DNA from: Gammaproteobacteria bacterium Gsub
Lineage (GTDB): Bacteria > Pseudomonadota > Gammaproteobacteria > PS1 > Pseudothioglobaceae
Reading direction: 5' to 3'
DNA: 64,000 bases
Assembly: GCA_002007405.1 (NCBI GenBank)
Contig: JYIN01000002.1
Location: forward strand, 147,560 to 211,559
A program made the translations under genes and the position numbers. Positions 38,300-49,576 of this stretch are shown one piece after another (the stretch's first letter is position 1; every line of letters begins with the position of its first letter). The notes beneath the pieces are model-generated. The model was not told where the DNA came from. It worked only from the letters and a program-made list of their open reading frames with translations, and did no database searches.

Positions 38300-38326
38300 T
38301 TCAAGCCCCGTTTCTCGCCCCATTTT
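38300..38326 (+). repeat. attR: 27-bp direct repeat of tRNA-His 3' end
   Basis: Perfect copy of 27239-27265, left as an orphan tRNA-His tail after integration. Nothing upstream here completes a tRNA. It marks the right end of the provirus; htpX follows. Confidence 0.95.
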
Positions 38327-38372
38327 TTTGAAAAATCAGATAGAATAATAAGAAAAAATAAGGAGAAAAATT

Positions 38373-39260
38373 ATGCAACGAATATTTTTATTTTTAATGA
38401 CCAATATTGCCATTATGGTAGTTTTGAGCGTTAGTCTTAATTTGTTAGGAGTTGATAACCTATTACAACAAAATGATTCTAGTCTTAATATTCAAGTTTT
38501 AATCATATTTTCTGGGTTATTTGGTTTTGGCGGGGCATTTATATCGTTGGCCATTTCTAAATGGATGGCAAAACGCACAACAGGTGCTGTGGTGATTGAA
38601 TCTGCTACTAATAACACCGAAAAATGGTTGCTTGAAGTGGTTGCAAAACAGGCAAAAATCGTTGGTGTTAAAATGCCAGAAGTGGCAATTTTCCCCTCAA
38701 ATTCTATGAATGCATTTGCCACTGGCGCTAGTAAAAATAAATCTTTAGTAGCCGTTTCTCAAGGGCTGCTCAACACCATGCATAAAGGCGAAATTGAGGC
38801 TGTTATTGGACATGAAATGAGCCATGTTGCTAATGGTGATATGGTTACTTTGACTTTGATTCAAGGTGTGATTAATACTTTTGTGATTTTTTTCTCACGG
38901 GTGATTGGGTATATGGTTGATCGGCTGATTTTAAAAAATCAACACGGCTACGGAGTTGGCTATTATGTAACCACAATTTTTGCCCAAATTGTGTTGTCTA
39001 TTTTGGCATCAATAATCGTTATGTATGTTTCTAGAAAACGCGAATTTGTAGCGGATACTGGCGGTGCTGATTTGGCAGGTCATCAAAATATGATTAACGC
39101 TCTCAAACGCCTGAGCCAAGTTGAGCCACAGCCCCTGCCAGAGCAAATGGCAGCTTTTGGTATTGATGACAAAAAAAGTTTTAGCGCTTGGTTTTCATCA
39201 CATCCGCCACTTGAGATGCGTATTAACGCTTTAAAAAAACGCGCCATGAATCAACGCTAA
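38373..39260 (+). CDS. htpX: Membrane zinc protease HtpX
   Basis: M48 metalloprotease of the inner membrane that degrades misfolded membrane proteins. Two N-terminal membrane segments precede the catalytic HEMSHVANGD motif (zinc histidines and Glu), two further hydrophobic segments follow, and the third zinc ligand is in SRKREFVADTGGADL. Length is 295 aa, as usual. AAGGAG lies before the ATG. It is the first host gene after attR. Confidence 0.95.
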   Translation: MQRIFLFLMTNIAIMVVLSVSLNLLGVDNLLQQNDSSLNIQVLIIFSGLFGFGGAFISLAISKWMAKRTTGAVVIESATNNTEKWLLEVVAKQAKIVGVKMPEVAIFPSNSMNAFATGASKNKSLVAVSQGLLNTMHKGEIEAVIGHEMSHVANGDMVTLTLIQGVINTFVIFFSRVIGYMVDRLILKNQHGYGVGYYVTTIFAQIVLSILASIIVMYVSRKREFVADTGGADLAGHQNMINALKRLSQVEPQPLPEQMAAFGIDDKKSFSAWFSSHPPLEMRINALKKRAMNQR

Positions 39261-39262
39261 AT

Positions 39263-40039
39263 ATGGCAATTGATGTTAAATCTGCTGAAGAAATCAAAAA
39301 AATGCGCCTGGCTGGGCGTCTGACAGCCGATGTTTTAGATATGATTGGTAAGCATATCAAAATTGGTGTTACCACAGGTGAATTAGACAAAATTTGCCAT
39401 GATTATATTGTTAATAAACAAAAAGCTGTCCCCGCACCACTGAATTATCAGGGCTACCCGAAATCAATTTGCACCAGCGTTAATCATGTCGTCTGCCACG
39501 GTATTCCGGGAGATAAAAAACTCAAAAAGGGGGATATTATCAATATTGATATCACCATCATCAAAGATGGCTACCATGGCGACAGTTCAAAAATGTTTAT
39601 TCTCGGAAAATCCAGTATTAAAGCCCAGCGCATTTGTAGAATTGCCCAAAAATGTTTATATATTGGCATTCAACAAGTCAAGCCAGGGGTTCGTTTGGGT
39701 GAGATTGGTAAAGCCATTGGTGCTTATGCAAATAAAAATAATTGTTCAATAGTACGCGACTATTGTGGTCACGGTATTGGCACCCAATTCCATAGCGAGC
39801 CTCAAGTAGTGCATTATGATGATGGCAATACAGCAAGTAGCCCAGTGCTTGAGGCAGGTATGACTTTTACTATCGAGCCAATGGTCAATCTGGGCGGCTT
39901 TGAAGTAACAACTTCAAAAATAGATGGCTGGACTGTTACCACCAAAGACCGCTCACTTTCTGCGCAGTGGGAGCATACTATTTTGGTTACAAAAGAAGGT
40001 TGTGAAATCTTAACTCTGCGTGAGGAAGAGTCGGTATAA
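39263..40039 (+). CDS. map: Methionine aminopeptidase, type I
   Basis: Removes the N-terminal methionine from new proteins. Metal ligands are visible as Asp in INIDITIIKDGYHGDSS, His in YCGHGIGTQFH, Glu in FTIEPMVN and Glu near the end in SAQWEHTILV. It is 258 aa, the usual type Ia size. It starts two bases after htpX stops, so the two are probably one operon; map is not next to rpsB here. Confidence 0.94.
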   Translation: MAIDVKSAEEIKKMRLAGRLTADVLDMIGKHIKIGVTTGELDKICHDYIVNKQKAVPAPLNYQGYPKSICTSVNHVVCHGIPGDKKLKKGDIINIDITIIKDGYHGDSSKMFILGKSSIKAQRICRIAQKCLYIGIQQVKPGVRLGEIGKAIGAYANKNNCSIVRDYCGHGIGTQFHSEPQVVHYDDGNTASSPVLEAGMTFTIEPMVNLGGFEVTTSKIDGWTVTTKDRSLSAQWEHTILVTKEGCEILTLREEESV

Positions 40040-40096
40040 AAACAAACCCATGGTTATGCTAAAATAGCGTTTTTATTTTATTCAAACATTCAAACA

Positions 40097-40690
40097 TTGA
40101 AAAACCTAAAAAAATATTTTATCTCCGGCATGTTATTTTGGGTACCACTGGGGCTGAGTATTTTAGTCATTAAATTTTTTGTTAATTTATTAGACGGCAT
40201 TATTCCAGAGCAATATCAAAGCAAAATTTTACTCGGATTAGATCTTAATATTCCCGGTACGGGGATGATTTTAGTGCTGATTATTATTCTCTTCACTGGT
40301 GCTTTGGTGAGTAATTTTATCGGTCAAAAACTATTTACTCTTTGGGAAAAGGTACTTCATAAAATCCCCGGTTTTCGCAATATTTACTCTTCCATCAGAC
40401 AACTCTCATCTACCATACTAAACTCATCAAATGATAGTTTTAAAACCGCTGTTTTGGTTGAATATCCGCGCCGCGGTATGTGGACTATCGCCTTTCAAAC
40501 TGGCAGTTATAGCGGTGAAGTAGGGGAAATTATCGGTGAAGAAATAATGAACATTTATGTCCCCACCACACCTAATCCAACTTCTGGTTTTTTTATCATG
40601 CTACCAAGAAAAGAGGTTATTGAACTAAAAATGAGTGTTGACGCAGCATTTAAACTCATTATTTCTACGGGTGTTGTTGCGCCTAAATAA
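40097..40690 (+). CDS. DUF502 family membrane protein
   Basis: A 197-aa protein with two N-terminal membrane segments (FISGMLFWVPLGLSILVIKF and PGTGMILVLIIILFTGALVS) and a conserved cytosolic domain with IPGFRNIYSSIRQLSSTI and VEYPRRGMWTIAFQTG. DUF502 proteins are widespread and their role is unknown. The start must be TTG (40097) to give the typical MKNLKKYFISG; the next ATG would cut into the first helix. It often sits next to aspS, as here (12 bases). Confidence 0.88.
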   Translation: MKNLKKYFISGMLFWVPLGLSILVIKFFVNLLDGIIPEQYQSKILLGLDLNIPGTGMILVLIIILFTGALVSNFIGQKLFTLWEKVLHKIPGFRNIYSSIRQLSSTILNSSNDSFKTAVLVEYPRRGMWTIAFQTGSYSGEVGEIIGEEIMNIYVPTTPNPTSGFFIMLPRKEVIELKMSVDAAFKLIISTGVVAPK

Positions 40691-40702
40691 AATCAGAATA
40701 AT

Positions 40703-42454
40703 ATGAGAACACATTTTTGTGGGGCGTTAAATAAAGACAATATTGGGCAGGTGGTTGAGATTTGTGGTTGGGTTAATCGCAGGCGTGACCACGGCGGGGT
40801 TATTTTTTTAGATGTGCGTGATAAACGCGGCATTGCCCAAGTAGTGATTAACCCTAATAACACTGATTTTGCACTAGCTGAGCGCATTCGTAATGAATTT
40901 GTATTAAAAGTCAATGGTAGCGTCATTGCCAGAGGGCAAGGCTTAACCAACCCAAAACTGCCCAGTGGCGAGATTGAAATCATCGCCCAGCACCTGCAAA
41001 TTCTCAACCCCTCTAAGCCAGTGCCGTTCCAAATTGATGCAGCAGATACTTCCGAAGAAATCCGCCTTAAATACCGTTATTTAGATTTGCGTAATAATGC
41101 CATGCAAAAACGCCTAAAAGTGCGTTCAAAAGTAACACACTATATGCGCGCATTTATGGACAAACATGATTTTTTAGATATTGAAACTCCATTTTTAACC
41201 AAAGCCACACCTGAGGGTGCGCGTGATTATCTAGTGCCATCACGCACCCATTTGGGTGAATTTTTCGCCTTGCCACAGTCACCTCAACTGTTTAAACAAT
41301 TACTGATGATGTCGGGTTTTGAGCGTTATTACCAAATTGTCCGATGTTTTAGAGACGAAGATTTACGCGCCGATCGCCAACCAGAATTTACCCAATTAGA
41401 TGTTGAAGCCTCATTTATGAATGAGAAAGAAATTATGGCTTTGATGGAGATGATGATTCGTGGTCTGTTTAAATCAGTGGTTGGTGTTGATCTCGGCGAC
41501 AAATTCCCCACTATTAGTTACGCACAAGCAATGGAAAAATACGGCACTGATTGTCCTGATATGCGTATTCCGCTTGAGATTATCAGTATTGATGAACTTT
41601 TAACCAACATTGAATTTAGGGTTTTTTCCGAACCTGCCCAAAACCCAAAATCACGGGTGGCAGCGATAAAAGTACCTGGTGGCGCCCATATTTCACGCAA
41701 ACAAATTGACAATTACACTAAATTTGTTGGCATTTACGGTGCCAAAGGTTTGGCGTATATCAAAATTAACAAAGACGGTCCTGCCTCCCCTATTCTCAAA
41801 TTTCTGGGTGCTGAGGCGAGCCAAAATATCATTGACAAAGTCGATGCTAAAACTGGTGATATTATTTTTTTTGGTGCTGATAAAGTTAAAATTGTAAATG
41901 AATCCTTAGCCAATTTACGCGAAAAACTCGCTCAAGATCTAGATTTATTTAACCAAGACTGGGCGCCGATTTGGGTTGTTGATTTCCCTTTATTTGAAGT
42001 GAATAACAACAATACATTAAACACCATTCACCATCCATTTACTGCCCCTCGCGTAGGCATTGATGAGTTAGAAAAAAACCCAACCACTGCCCTATCACAC
42101 GCCTATGATTTGGTTATTAACGGCTCAGAAGTTGGGGGCGGATCAATTCGTATTCATCAGGCAGATATGCAACAAAAAATATTAAAATTACTCGGCATTG
42201 ATGAGACAGAAGCACAAGATAAATTTGGATTTTTATTAAATGCTTTGGAATACGGCTGCCCACCCCATGGTGGCATGGCATTTGGTTTAGATAGATTGGT
42301 AATGCTGATAACAAATTCCACCTCTATCCGCGATGTTATCGCCTTCCCCAAAACCCAAACTGCCGCCTGCCTACTCACCGATGCCCCCACCCAAGTGCCA
42401 AAAAAAATACTCAGAGAATTAAACTTAGAAGTACGCCTGCCAAAAAAAGACTAA
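40703..42454 (+). CDS. aspS: Aspartyl-tRNA synthetase
   Basis: Class II synthetase. An N-terminal OB-fold anticodon-binding domain ([20 protein letters not shown]) is followed by motif 2 ([20 protein letters not shown]), a bacterial GAD insertion domain and motif 3 ([13 protein letters not shown]). Length is 583 aa. With a GlnRS present and no gatCAB in view, I cannot tell whether it is discriminating. Confidence 0.95.
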   Translation: MRTHFCGALNKDNIGQVVEICGWVNRRRDHGGVIFLDVRDKRGIAQVVINPNNTDFALAERIRNEFVLKVNGSVIARGQGLTNPKLPSGEIEIIAQHLQILNPSKPVPFQIDAADTSEEIRLKYRYLDLRNNAMQKRLKVRSKVTHYMRAFMDKHDFLDIETPFLTKATPEGARDYLVPSRTHLGEFFALPQSPQLFKQLLMMSGFERYYQIVRCFRDEDLRADRQPEFTQLDVEASFMNEKEIMALMEMMIRGLFKSVVGVDLGDKFPTISYAQAMEKYGTDCPDMRIPLEIISIDELLTNIEFRVFSEPAQNPKSRVAAIKVPGGAHISRKQIDNYTKFVGIYGAKGLAYIKINKDGPASPILKFLGAEASQNIIDKVDAKTGDIIFFGADKVKIVNESLANLREKLAQDLDLFNQDWAPIWVVDFPLFEVNNNNTLNTIHHPFTAPRVGIDELEKNPTTALSHAYDLVINGSEVGGGSIRIHQADMQQKILKLLGIDETEAQDKFGFLLNALEYGCPPHGGMAFGLDRLVMLITNSTSIRDVIAFPKTQTAACLLTDAPTQVPKKILRELNLEVRLPKKD

Positions 42455-42546
42455 ACCGCAGTAAAAATATGAGTAAAGAATTAATTTGGTGGGAAAAACC
42501 GAAAAACGAAAACAGTTTTATTCTCAGTCAATAAATGCAATAAATT

Positions 42547-43019
42547 ATGTTAGATATTTTTGAGAGAAAAAATAATACGGTTGCTTTTTCATTGATAATT
42601 GTTACTGCTGTCGTATATAGCAGTTTAGGATTAGTTTCTGCGATTGCGCAAAACCTACAAAAATGGGTATTGATATTAAAAAATATAGCGAACTATTGGA
42701 TTTTAAATTTATCCAAAATCGGCGCTTATATAATGTTGGGGAATTGTTTGTCCTATTATTTATTTCTATGCTACTCATAGGCATTAGCACCGTTTACCGC
42801 CACAACAATTTTTTATATGACAGCTACGCTTTTATCATTAATACTGCGGTGGTTTTTACCCTCGCACAAGTAATAGAAAAAATATTTTTTAGTGAATACA
42901 AACAACATAAAACCATGCAAAATATCTTTATGGAAAACATTATTGGAATGGTGTTTTTAGCATTTGTAATTATTGCTATAATTATTTTATTTTTAAGCAA
43001 ACACAATTTTAATGTATAG
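42547..43019 (+). pseudogene. Multi-helix membrane protein, apparently frameshifted
   Basis: Two overlapping frames that read as one membrane protein. The first (from 42547) gives MLDIFERKNNTVAFSLIIVT and one helix ending IAQNLQK. The second (from 42663) starts MGIDIKKYSELLDF and has three helices (GELFVLLFISMLLIGIS, AFIINTAVVFTLAQVI, NIIGMVFLAFVIIAIIILFL). One extra A in the A5 run at 42657-42661 would join them into about 157 aa. It could instead be two genes, or the second alone. The protein is not recognised. It is followed by nadA. Confidence 0.5.
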
Positions 43020-43034
43020 GCTATTTGCTAAAAA

Positions 43035-43985
43035 ATGTCAATCCAACAAGAAATTAAGCAGCTATTAAAACAAAAAAATACAGTTTTGGTGGCACATTAT
43101 TATGTCGATAGTGCCCTACAAACTTTGGCAGAAAATACTGGAGGTTTGGTCTCAGATAGCTTGGAGATGGCGCGTTTTGGGAAAAACTGCGATGCCGATA
43201 CAATCATTGTGGCTGGGGTTAAGTTTATGGGGGAAACGGCAAAAATTCTCTCGCCTGAAAAAACTGTTTTAGTGCTTGATGAAAATGCAACTTGCTCACT
43301 TGATGAGAATTGCCAGATTGAAGATTTTTCAAAATTTTGTGATGCTCATCCTAATAGAAAAGTAGTGGTGTATGCCAATACTTCGGCTGAAGTAAAAGCA
43401 CGCGCTGATTGGATGGTTACCTCAAGTAGTGCAATATCAGTGGTTGGATATTTGCATAATCAGGGCAAGAAAATCCTCTGGGCACCAGACCGGCATTTAG
43501 GGCATTATGTGCAAACCCAAACGGGTGCAGATATGCTACTGTGGCAAGGCGCTTGTGTAGTACATGAGCGTTTTAAGGCACATGCTCTAGAAGCATTAAA
43601 AATCAAATATCCTAAGGCCTGTGTATTGGTACACCCAGAATCCCCTCAAGCAGTGGTTGCTTTAGCAGATGTTGTCGGTTCAACTACGGCTTTGATTAAC
43701 GCCGTTAGAGACCGAAAAGAGACGATTTTTATAGTTGCTACCGACAATGGAATTTTCCATAAAATGCACAAAGTTGCCCCCAATAAAAAACTTATTGAAG
43801 CCCCGACTATGGGCGAGAGTGCAGACTGTGAAAGTTGTGCACATTGTGAATGGATGGCAATGAACAATTTAGAAAAATTATTAAAAATTTTAAAAACAGG
43901 CGAGAATGAGGTTAAGATTGACAAAAGTATCAGTAACAAAGCAAGGCGTTCAATACAAAGATTACTTGACTTTACCCAACAGTAA
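43035..43985 (+). CDS. nadA: Quinolinate synthase A
   Basis: Fe-S enzyme condensing iminoaspartate with dihydroxyacetone phosphate in NAD synthesis. Cluster cysteines are in [20 protein letters not shown] and [13 protein letters not shown]. The N-terminal [15 protein letters not shown] and SDSLEMARF motifs are standard. It is 316 aa, shorter than E. coli NadA but within range. No nadB or nadC is in the window. Confidence 0.94.
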   Translation: MSIQQEIKQLLKQKNTVLVAHYYVDSALQTLAENTGGLVSDSLEMARFGKNCDADTIIVAGVKFMGETAKILSPEKTVLVLDENATCSLDENCQIEDFSKFCDAHPNRKVVVYANTSAEVKARADWMVTSSSAISVVGYLHNQGKKILWAPDRHLGHYVQTQTGADMLLWQGACVVHERFKAHALEALKIKYPKACVLVHPESPQAVVALADVVGSTTALINAVRDRKETIFIVATDNGIFHKMHKVAPNKKLIEAPTMGESADCESCAHCEWMAMNNLEKLLKILKTGENEVKIDKSISNKARRSIQRLLDFTQQ

Positions 43986-44061
43986 TTGGACAGCAAAAAA
44001 TGAATTTATATTAAATTAAGAGAAAATACCTAACAAAACAATTTTTATTATCGGAATCATC

Positions 44062-44802
44062 ATGGCAGGACACAGCAAATGGCACAACATTCAACACCGA
44101 AAAGGCGCACAAGATGCCAAACGCGGGAAAATTTTCACCAAATTAATTAAAGAGATTGTCGTTGCCGCTAAAGCAGGTGGCAGCATAGTGGAAAATAACC
44201 CTTCTCTACGGATGGTGGTCGATAAAGCCTTAGCCGCTAATATGAAGCGCGATACTATTGAAAATGCCATCAAACGCGGTTGCGGTGATGTCGACGGTGC
44301 TAATTATGAACAAGTGCGTTATGAAGGCTACAGTTTGGGAGGCACCGCAATTATGGTGGATACGCTAACCGATAATCGCAACCGCACGGTGGCAGATGTG
44401 CGTCATACATTTTCTAAACACGGTGGCAGGCTCGGTACCGATGGCTCAGTTGCCTATCTTTTTACCAAACAAGGTTTTATTAGTTTTGAGTCGGGCGATG
44501 AAGAATCTATTATGGATGCCACTCTAGAAGCAGGCGTAGAGGATATTATTGCTAATGATGATGGCTCAATTGATGTTATCACCACTCCTGAGAATTTTTT
44601 TACTGTAAAAGATGCTCTCAGTACGGCAGGTTTGGTCCCTGATGATGCTAAGATAAACATGGAGCCTGCCACCCGCGTTGTGCTAAACTTAGACGATGCA
44701 AAAAAGTTTATGGGTTTTATTGAGCACCTACAAAATTTAGACGACACCCAAGAAGTCTATCATAATGCCGATATTTCTGCTGAAACGATGGCACAATTAT
44801 GA
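44062..44802 (+). CDS. yebC: YebC/TACO1 family protein
   Basis: Widely conserved protein annotated as a transcription regulator; recent work on the family points to help with ribosome stalling. It has the hallmark [20 protein letters not shown] start, then [13 protein letters not shown] and [17 protein letters not shown]. Length 246 aa is normal. ruvC, often next, is absent here; a 280-base gap follows before purL. Confidence 0.94.
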   Translation: MAGHSKWHNIQHRKGAQDAKRGKIFTKLIKEIVVAAKAGGSIVENNPSLRMVVDKALAANMKRDTIENAIKRGCGDVDGANYEQVRYEGYSLGGTAIMVDTLTDNRNRTVADVRHTFSKHGGRLGTDGSVAYLFTKQGFISFESGDEESIMDATLEAGVEDIIANDDGSIDVITTPENFFTVKDALSTAGLVPDDAKINMEPATRVVLNLDDAKKFMGFIEHLQNLDDTQEVYHNADISAETMAQL

Positions 44803-45080
44803 CACCGTATTTTAAAGGCAAATCTGTAAAATTGTCTTTAGGCGATAAGTTATATCACAAAAAAATAAATAATATTGTGAATAAAAAACTTTGACATTAA
44901 ACCTTACGAAATTACTACAAAAACAAATAAAATTCAGACTTAGTAAAATTTTAAACAAACCGATGCAAATAGAGGGTGTATTTTATACAGACAAGACAGC
45001 AGAAAAAAACCATTGGTTTTTCAAAAAAATGACCTATTCTTGCTGCCTATCAAGAATTTTTGAGTGCTGAATAACTCTTT

Positions 45081-48000
45081 ATGATTAAAATTCTACGCCG
45101 TATTCAAGCACTTACACAATTTAAACAAGATATTCTCAATCAGCAACTTGCAGATTTTGGAGTGCGGATTTTAACGACAGAATTTGTGCATTTTATTGAT
45201 TGTAGGGATAAATTGGGAAAGTATGAGAATAAAATACTTAAAAAATTATTAACTTATAATCACAAAATTCCAAAAGTTGCGGCTTTGGAAAACATTATTA
45301 TTATTCCAAGATTAGGGGTGATTTCCCCTTGGTCATCAAAAGCCACTGATATTGTGCATTTGTGTGGTTTGGAAAATATCAGGCGCTTAGAGCGAGGGAC
45401 TATTTATCATTTTGATAAAAAAATCACTGATAAATCAGCGGTTTTGGCGGTGGTTATGGACAAAATGACCCAAACAGAATTGGTAAGTATTGATGATGGA
45501 CATTTGATTTTTGATGATTTTACACCGCAACCGCTAACAACTATTGATATTTTAAATCAAGGTATCTTGGCATTACAAAAAGCCAATATTGACCTAGGTT
45601 TGGCACTCAGTGCTGAGGAAATGGATTATTTGTTAAAAAGTTTTACCCAATTAAAACGCAACCCCAATGATATTGAGGTGATGATGTTTGCCCAAACCAA
45701 TTCTGAGCATTGTCGGCACAAAATTTTTAATGCCAACTGGACAATTGATAAAATCCGGCAACAAAAAAGCCTATTTGCCATGATTAAAAATACTTATACC
45801 CAAAATCCACAAGGGTTACTGAGTGTATATGCTGACAATTCTGCAGTAATGACGGGGTTTGAGGGCGAGCGTTTTTACCCACAGGCAGATGGACAATATG
45901 TATGCTCAAAAGAGCAACGGGCGATTTTAATGAAAGTAGAAACCCATAACCACCCTACTGCCATTGCCCCATATCCGGGTGCGGCGACAGGATCAGGTGG
46001 AGAAATTCGTGATGAAGGCGCAACTGGCAAAGGCTCAAAACCTAAGGTGGGTTTGTGTGGCTTTAGCGTATCTAATCTCAACATTAAAAATGCCCGCCAG
46101 CCCTGGGAGATAGATTATGGCAAACCTGCCAAAATTGCCTCAGCACTTGATATTATGCTCAAAGCACCGATTGGTACAGCAGCGTTTAATAATGAATTTG
46201 GTCGCCCGAATATACTGGGCTATTTTCGTAGTTATGAGCAAAAACTCACAAACCCAGACTCAGGCTTGGAAGAGGTACGAGGCTATCACAAACCTATTAT
46301 GCTGGCTGGCGGCTTGGGGCATATTCAATGCCAACATATCCAAAAAGGGAAAATACCCTCGGGTAGCAAAATTATTGTCTTAGGCGGTGCGGCAATGTTG
46401 ATTGGTTTGGGTGGTGGCGCGGCGTCTTCAGTTAAAAGCGGAGAGCAAAGTGAGGATTTAGATTTTGCCTCAGTGCAACGCGCTAACCCTGAGATGCAAC
46501 GCCGTGCCCAAGAGGTGATTGATACTTGTAGCAATATGGGAGCAGATAATCCAATTATTTCAATTCATGATATTGGTGCTGGCGGCTTGTCAAATGGTTT
46601 GCCTGAATTGGTGCACGATTCTAATAAAGGGGCAAAATTTGAACTGCGTGCAATTCCAAATGATGACCACCAAATGTCGCCACTTGAAATTTGGTGTAAC
46701 GAATCACAAGAGCGTTATGTTTTGGCAATTGCTGAGGAAAATCTAACAACATTTAGCACAATTTGCCGTCGTGAGCGTGCCCCATTTGCGGTTTTAGGTG
46801 AAGCAACACAGAGGCAAATGTTAATTTTAAATGATGAATTATTCAACAACAGCCCAATTAACATGCCAATGACCATGTTACTTGGTAATCCGCCTAAAAT
46901 CAGCATTTACGCCCAGACCAAGATGCTTAATTTGGATCCATTTGATAGCACCAATATTAGTTTAGATGCGGCAATTTTTAGAATATTACAACTGCCCAGT
47001 GTTGCCAGCAAAAATTTCCTTATCACCATTGGCGATAGAAGTATTACGGGTATGGTGGCACGCGATCAATTGGTGGGCCCATGGCAAGTAGCAGTCGCCG
47101 ATTGTGCTATCTCACTAGCAGATTATACGGGTTATCAAGGTGAAATTATGTCACTGGGTGAAAAAGCACCTTTGGCATTATGCAGTGCAAAAGCAGCCGC
47201 TAGAATGAGCATTGGCGAAGCGCTTACCAATATGCTGGGTGGCTATGTTGAAAACATAAGTGATATTAACCTGAGCGCCAATTGGATGAGTGCCAGCGCG
47301 CATCCGGGCGAAAAGGCTAAATTATTTGCAGCAGTAAAAACCGTGGGTATGGATTTATGCCCTGAATTGGGATTGACAATTCCAGTAGGAAAAGACTCTT
47401 TGAGCATGCAAAGCGCATGGCTTGATAAAACTGGGGAAAAATCAGTTACTGCCCCACTGTCATTGATTATTACCGCATTTGCCAAAACTTTAGATGTTAG
47501 GCAACAACTCACTCCACTACTTGAAAATACCACTGAGAGTGAATTATGGCTTATTGATTTAGGTTTTGGGAAAAATAGAATGGGTGGCTCTTGCTTGGCA
47601 CAAACTTATAATCAAGTCGGCGATAGTGCCCCCAATCTTGATGACAGCACTATATTTAAAAACTTTTTTACTCTCATTAACAAACTCAATAAAAACCAAC
47701 TGATCAGTGCTTATCATGATCGCAGCGATGGAGGGGCAATAGTTACTTTATTGGAAATGGCATTTGCCACACATTGTGGCTTGGATATTGAAATTGATAA
47801 TATTGAACAATTATTTAACGAAGAATTAGGCTGTATTATTCAGGTAAATAATAAACATAAAAACAAAGTGGCAAACGCTTTAAAAGCCGTAGGGTTGTCC
47901 GCTTGCACTAAAACTATTGCCTACATCAATAAAACCGATAACATTAATATCGGCACTACTTTTAGCAAACCCAGGGCACAACTACAATCACTTTGGGCAA

Positions 48001-48905
48001 AAACCTCATATAAAATTGCCAAATTAAGAGACAACCCTGAGTGTGCCAAACAAGAATTTGAACAAATTGTTAAAAACACCAATGGCTTACTATTTAAGCC
48101 AAAATTTGATATTGATGAAACCATCTCAACGCCTTATATATTAGAAAAAAAACCAAAAATTGCGATTTTGAGAGAACAAGGCGTTAATGGTCAAATCGAA
48201 ATGGCAGCAGCATTTACCAAGGCCGAATTTGACGCCATTGATATACATATGAGTGATATTTTATCAGGACGCATTTCGCTCACCAAATTTAAAGGTTTGG
48301 TTGCTTGTGGAGGGTTTTCCTATGGTGATGTGTTGGGTGCTGGACGAGGCTGGGCAAATTCAATTTTGTATAATTCGCGTGCCAAAGACGAATTTTTGGC
48401 TTTTTTTTCCCGAGATGACAGTTTTACTTTGGGCGTTTGTAATGGCTGTCAAATGCTTTCAAATCTGGTAGAAATTATCCCCGGAAGCGAGCATTTCCCA
48501 ACTTTTAAACCCAACCAATCAGAGCAATTTGAAGCGCGTTTTTCTGCAGTCAAAATCGCTAAATCAAACTCAATTTTTTTCCAAAATATGGCTGATTCAA
48601 TCATGCCAATTGCCATTGCCCACGGCGAAGGTCGCACCAGTTTTGACAAAAAAAATGCCAAGACTTGTGCAGTTATGCACTATACCGACCATAGCGGCAA
48701 TCCAACACAGGTCTATCCACACAATCCTAATGGCTCGGATAATGCAACAGCTGGTGTGTGTAACAATTCTGGGCAAATAACAATTATGATGCCACACCCA
48801 GAGCGGGTATTTAGAGCTGTGCAAAATTCTTATTATCCGAAAAATTGGGGCGAACGAAGTCCGTGGATGCGTATGTTTGAAAATGCTAGAGTTTGGATTG
48901 ATTAA
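45081..48905 (+). CDS. purL: Phosphoribosylformylglycinamidine synthase
   Basis: Large single-chain FGAM synthetase of purine synthesis. Domains in order are an N-terminal PurS-like region, two AIRS-like halves with [20 protein letters not shown] and [20 protein letters not shown], and a C-terminal class I glutaminase with its Cys in [11 protein letters not shown] and His in [10 protein letters not shown]. It is 1274 aa, close to the E. coli enzyme (1295). Nothing unusual is seen. Confidence 0.97.
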   Translation: MIKILRRIQALTQFKQDILNQQLADFGVRILTTEFVHFIDCRDKLGKYENKILKKLLTYNHKIPKVAALENIIIIPRLGVISPWSSKATDIVHLCGLENIRRLERGTIYHFDKKITDKSAVLAVVMDKMTQTELVSIDDGHLIFDDFTPQPLTTIDILNQGILALQKANIDLGLALSAEEMDYLLKSFTQLKRNPNDIEVMMFAQTNSEHCRHKIFNANWTIDKIRQQKSLFAMIKNTYTQNPQGLLSVYADNSAVMTGFEGERFYPQADGQYVCSKEQRAILMKVETHNHPTAIAPYPGAATGSGGEIRDEGATGKGSKPKVGLCGFSVSNLNIKNARQPWEIDYGKPAKIASALDIMLKAPIGTAAFNNEFGRPNILGYFRSYEQKLTNPDSGLEEVRGYHKPIMLAGGLGHIQCQHIQKGKIPSGSKIIVLGGAAMLIGLGGGAASSVKSGEQSEDLDFASVQRANPEMQRRAQEVIDTCSNMGADNPIISIHDIGAGGLSNGLPELVHDSNKGAKFELRAIPNDDHQMSPLEIWCNESQERYVLAIAEENLTTFSTICRRERAPFAVLGEATQRQMLILNDELFNNSPINMPMTMLLGNPPKISIYAQTKMLNLDPFDSTNISLDAAIFRILQLPSVASKNFLITIGDRSITGMVARDQLVGPWQVAVADCAISLADYTGYQGEIMSLGEKAPLALCSAKAAARMSIGEALTNMLGGYVENISDINLSANWMSASAHPGEKAKLFAAVKTVGMDLCPELGLTIPVGKDSLSMQSAWLDKTGEKSVTAPLSLIITAFAKTLDVRQQLTPLLENTTESELWLIDLGFGKNRMGGSCLAQTYNQVGDSAPNLDDSTIFKNFFTLINKLNKNQLISAYHDRSDGGAIVTLLEMAFATHCGLDIEIDNIEQLFNEELGCIIQVNNKHKNKVANALKAVGLSACTKTIAYINKTDNINIGTTFSKPRAQLQSLWAKTSYKIAKLRDNPECAKQEFEQIVKNTNGLLFKPKFDIDETISTPYILEKKPKIAILREQGVNGQIEMAAAFTKAEFDAIDIHMSDILSGRISLTKFKGLVACGGFSYGDVLGAGRGWANSILYNSRAKDEFLAFFSRDDSFTLGVCNGCQMLSNLVEIIPGSEHFPTFKPNQSEQFEARFSAVKIAKSNSIFFQNMADSIMPIAIAHGEGRTSFDKKNAKTCAVMHYTDHSGNPTQVYPHNPNGSDNATAGVCNNSGQITIMMPHPERVFRAVQNSYYPKNWGERSPWMRMFENARVWID

Positions 48906-49293
48906 ACAACAGGCAAGAGTCTCGTTACCTGTGTAACACTTTAAAATTTATTCAAATTCGCAATAACAAACACCATTCAAGAGACAAAACAAGGCTATTT
49001 TGTTGTCTTTACCTTATTGGAAAGTTTACAAAAAGGCATAAACGCTAAAATACCACAGCGAGATAAAAATTGAATATTTGTATCTATACTCAATAGTTCT
49101 AAGTGAATGAAACAAACATAGAAGAAAGATATTTTAGAGTTATGTAACACATGGGTTGTAATCTAAAAACAAGGGCACTGTCCAAATTACAACCCCCAAG
49201 ATACCTGCATTTAAAGCAAAAAAATTAAGTCAATAATAGTTTAATTGCGTATAATATTCCAACTGCCTAAGTTGGTGCTGGATATTTTTTTTT
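48906..49293 (+). other. Intergenic region between purL and tRNA-Val
   Basis: About 390 bases with no supported gene. It has a 10-bp perfect inverted repeat (49153-49162 and 49186-49195) and a TATAAT near 49250 that likely serves the tRNA pair. Confidence 0.55.
49153..49195. repeat. Inverted repeat GGGTTGTAAT / ATTACAACCC
   Basis: Two perfect 10-base arms separated by 23 bases. The loop holds GGGCACTGTCCAA, which resembles insertion-sequence ends. No T-tract follows, so it is not a simple terminator. Confidence 0.6.
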
Positions 49294-49369
49294 GGGCGCT
49301 TAGCTCAGTTGGGAGAGCATCGCCCTTACAAGGCGAGGGTCACAAGTTCAAGTCTTGTAGCGCCCACCA
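49294..49369 (+). tRNA. tRNA-Val (anticodon TAC)
   Basis: A 76-base cloverleaf with encoded CCA. Acceptor GGGCGCT pairs with AGCGCCC, and the anticodon is TAC in the loop CTTACAA. Confidence 0.96.
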
Positions 49370-49402
49370 GAAAAACCGGGCTTTGATGAAGTTCAAAAAT
49401 TC

Positions 49403-49479
<77 letters not shown>

Positions 49480-49576
49480 TAACTTTTTGGGTTATGGTTG
49501 CTGAATTTACCACTTACATTAAGAATATGGAAATTTTCGTTTATAATTCTCATTTTTTAAAAAAATACAAAACCCT

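Larger units (their letters stand above)
27239..38326. mobile_element. Integrated corticovirus-like (tailless, double-jelly-roll) prophage
   Basis: An 11.06-kb insertion in the 3' end of tRNA-His with 27-bp flanking direct repeats. From left to right it carries an integrase, an XRE repressor, early/regulatory genes, a replication module (DUF6291 protein and DnaC-like loader), a packaging ATPase, HicBA, a PM2-P2-like major capsid protein, a run of small membrane proteins, beta-rich candidate spike proteins, and a probable lysis cassette. No terminase large subunit, portal or tail gene is found. Genome size, capsid type and packaging ATPase fit Corticoviridae-like viruses. The replication genes differ from PM2, which uses a rolling-circle initiator. 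Two one-base frameshifts (integrase, helicase loader) raise the question of decay or assembly error. Confidence 0.88.

Noticed and set aside
42469..42534. 21-codon frame after aspS (MSKELIWWEKPKNEN...)
   Set aside because: Too short to support; may be a remnant, but there is no flanking evidence.
44799..44894. 31-codon frame overlapping the yebC stop
   Set aside because: ATGA overlap is suggestive, but the peptide is short, Lys-rich and unlike any known product; ruvC is not there.
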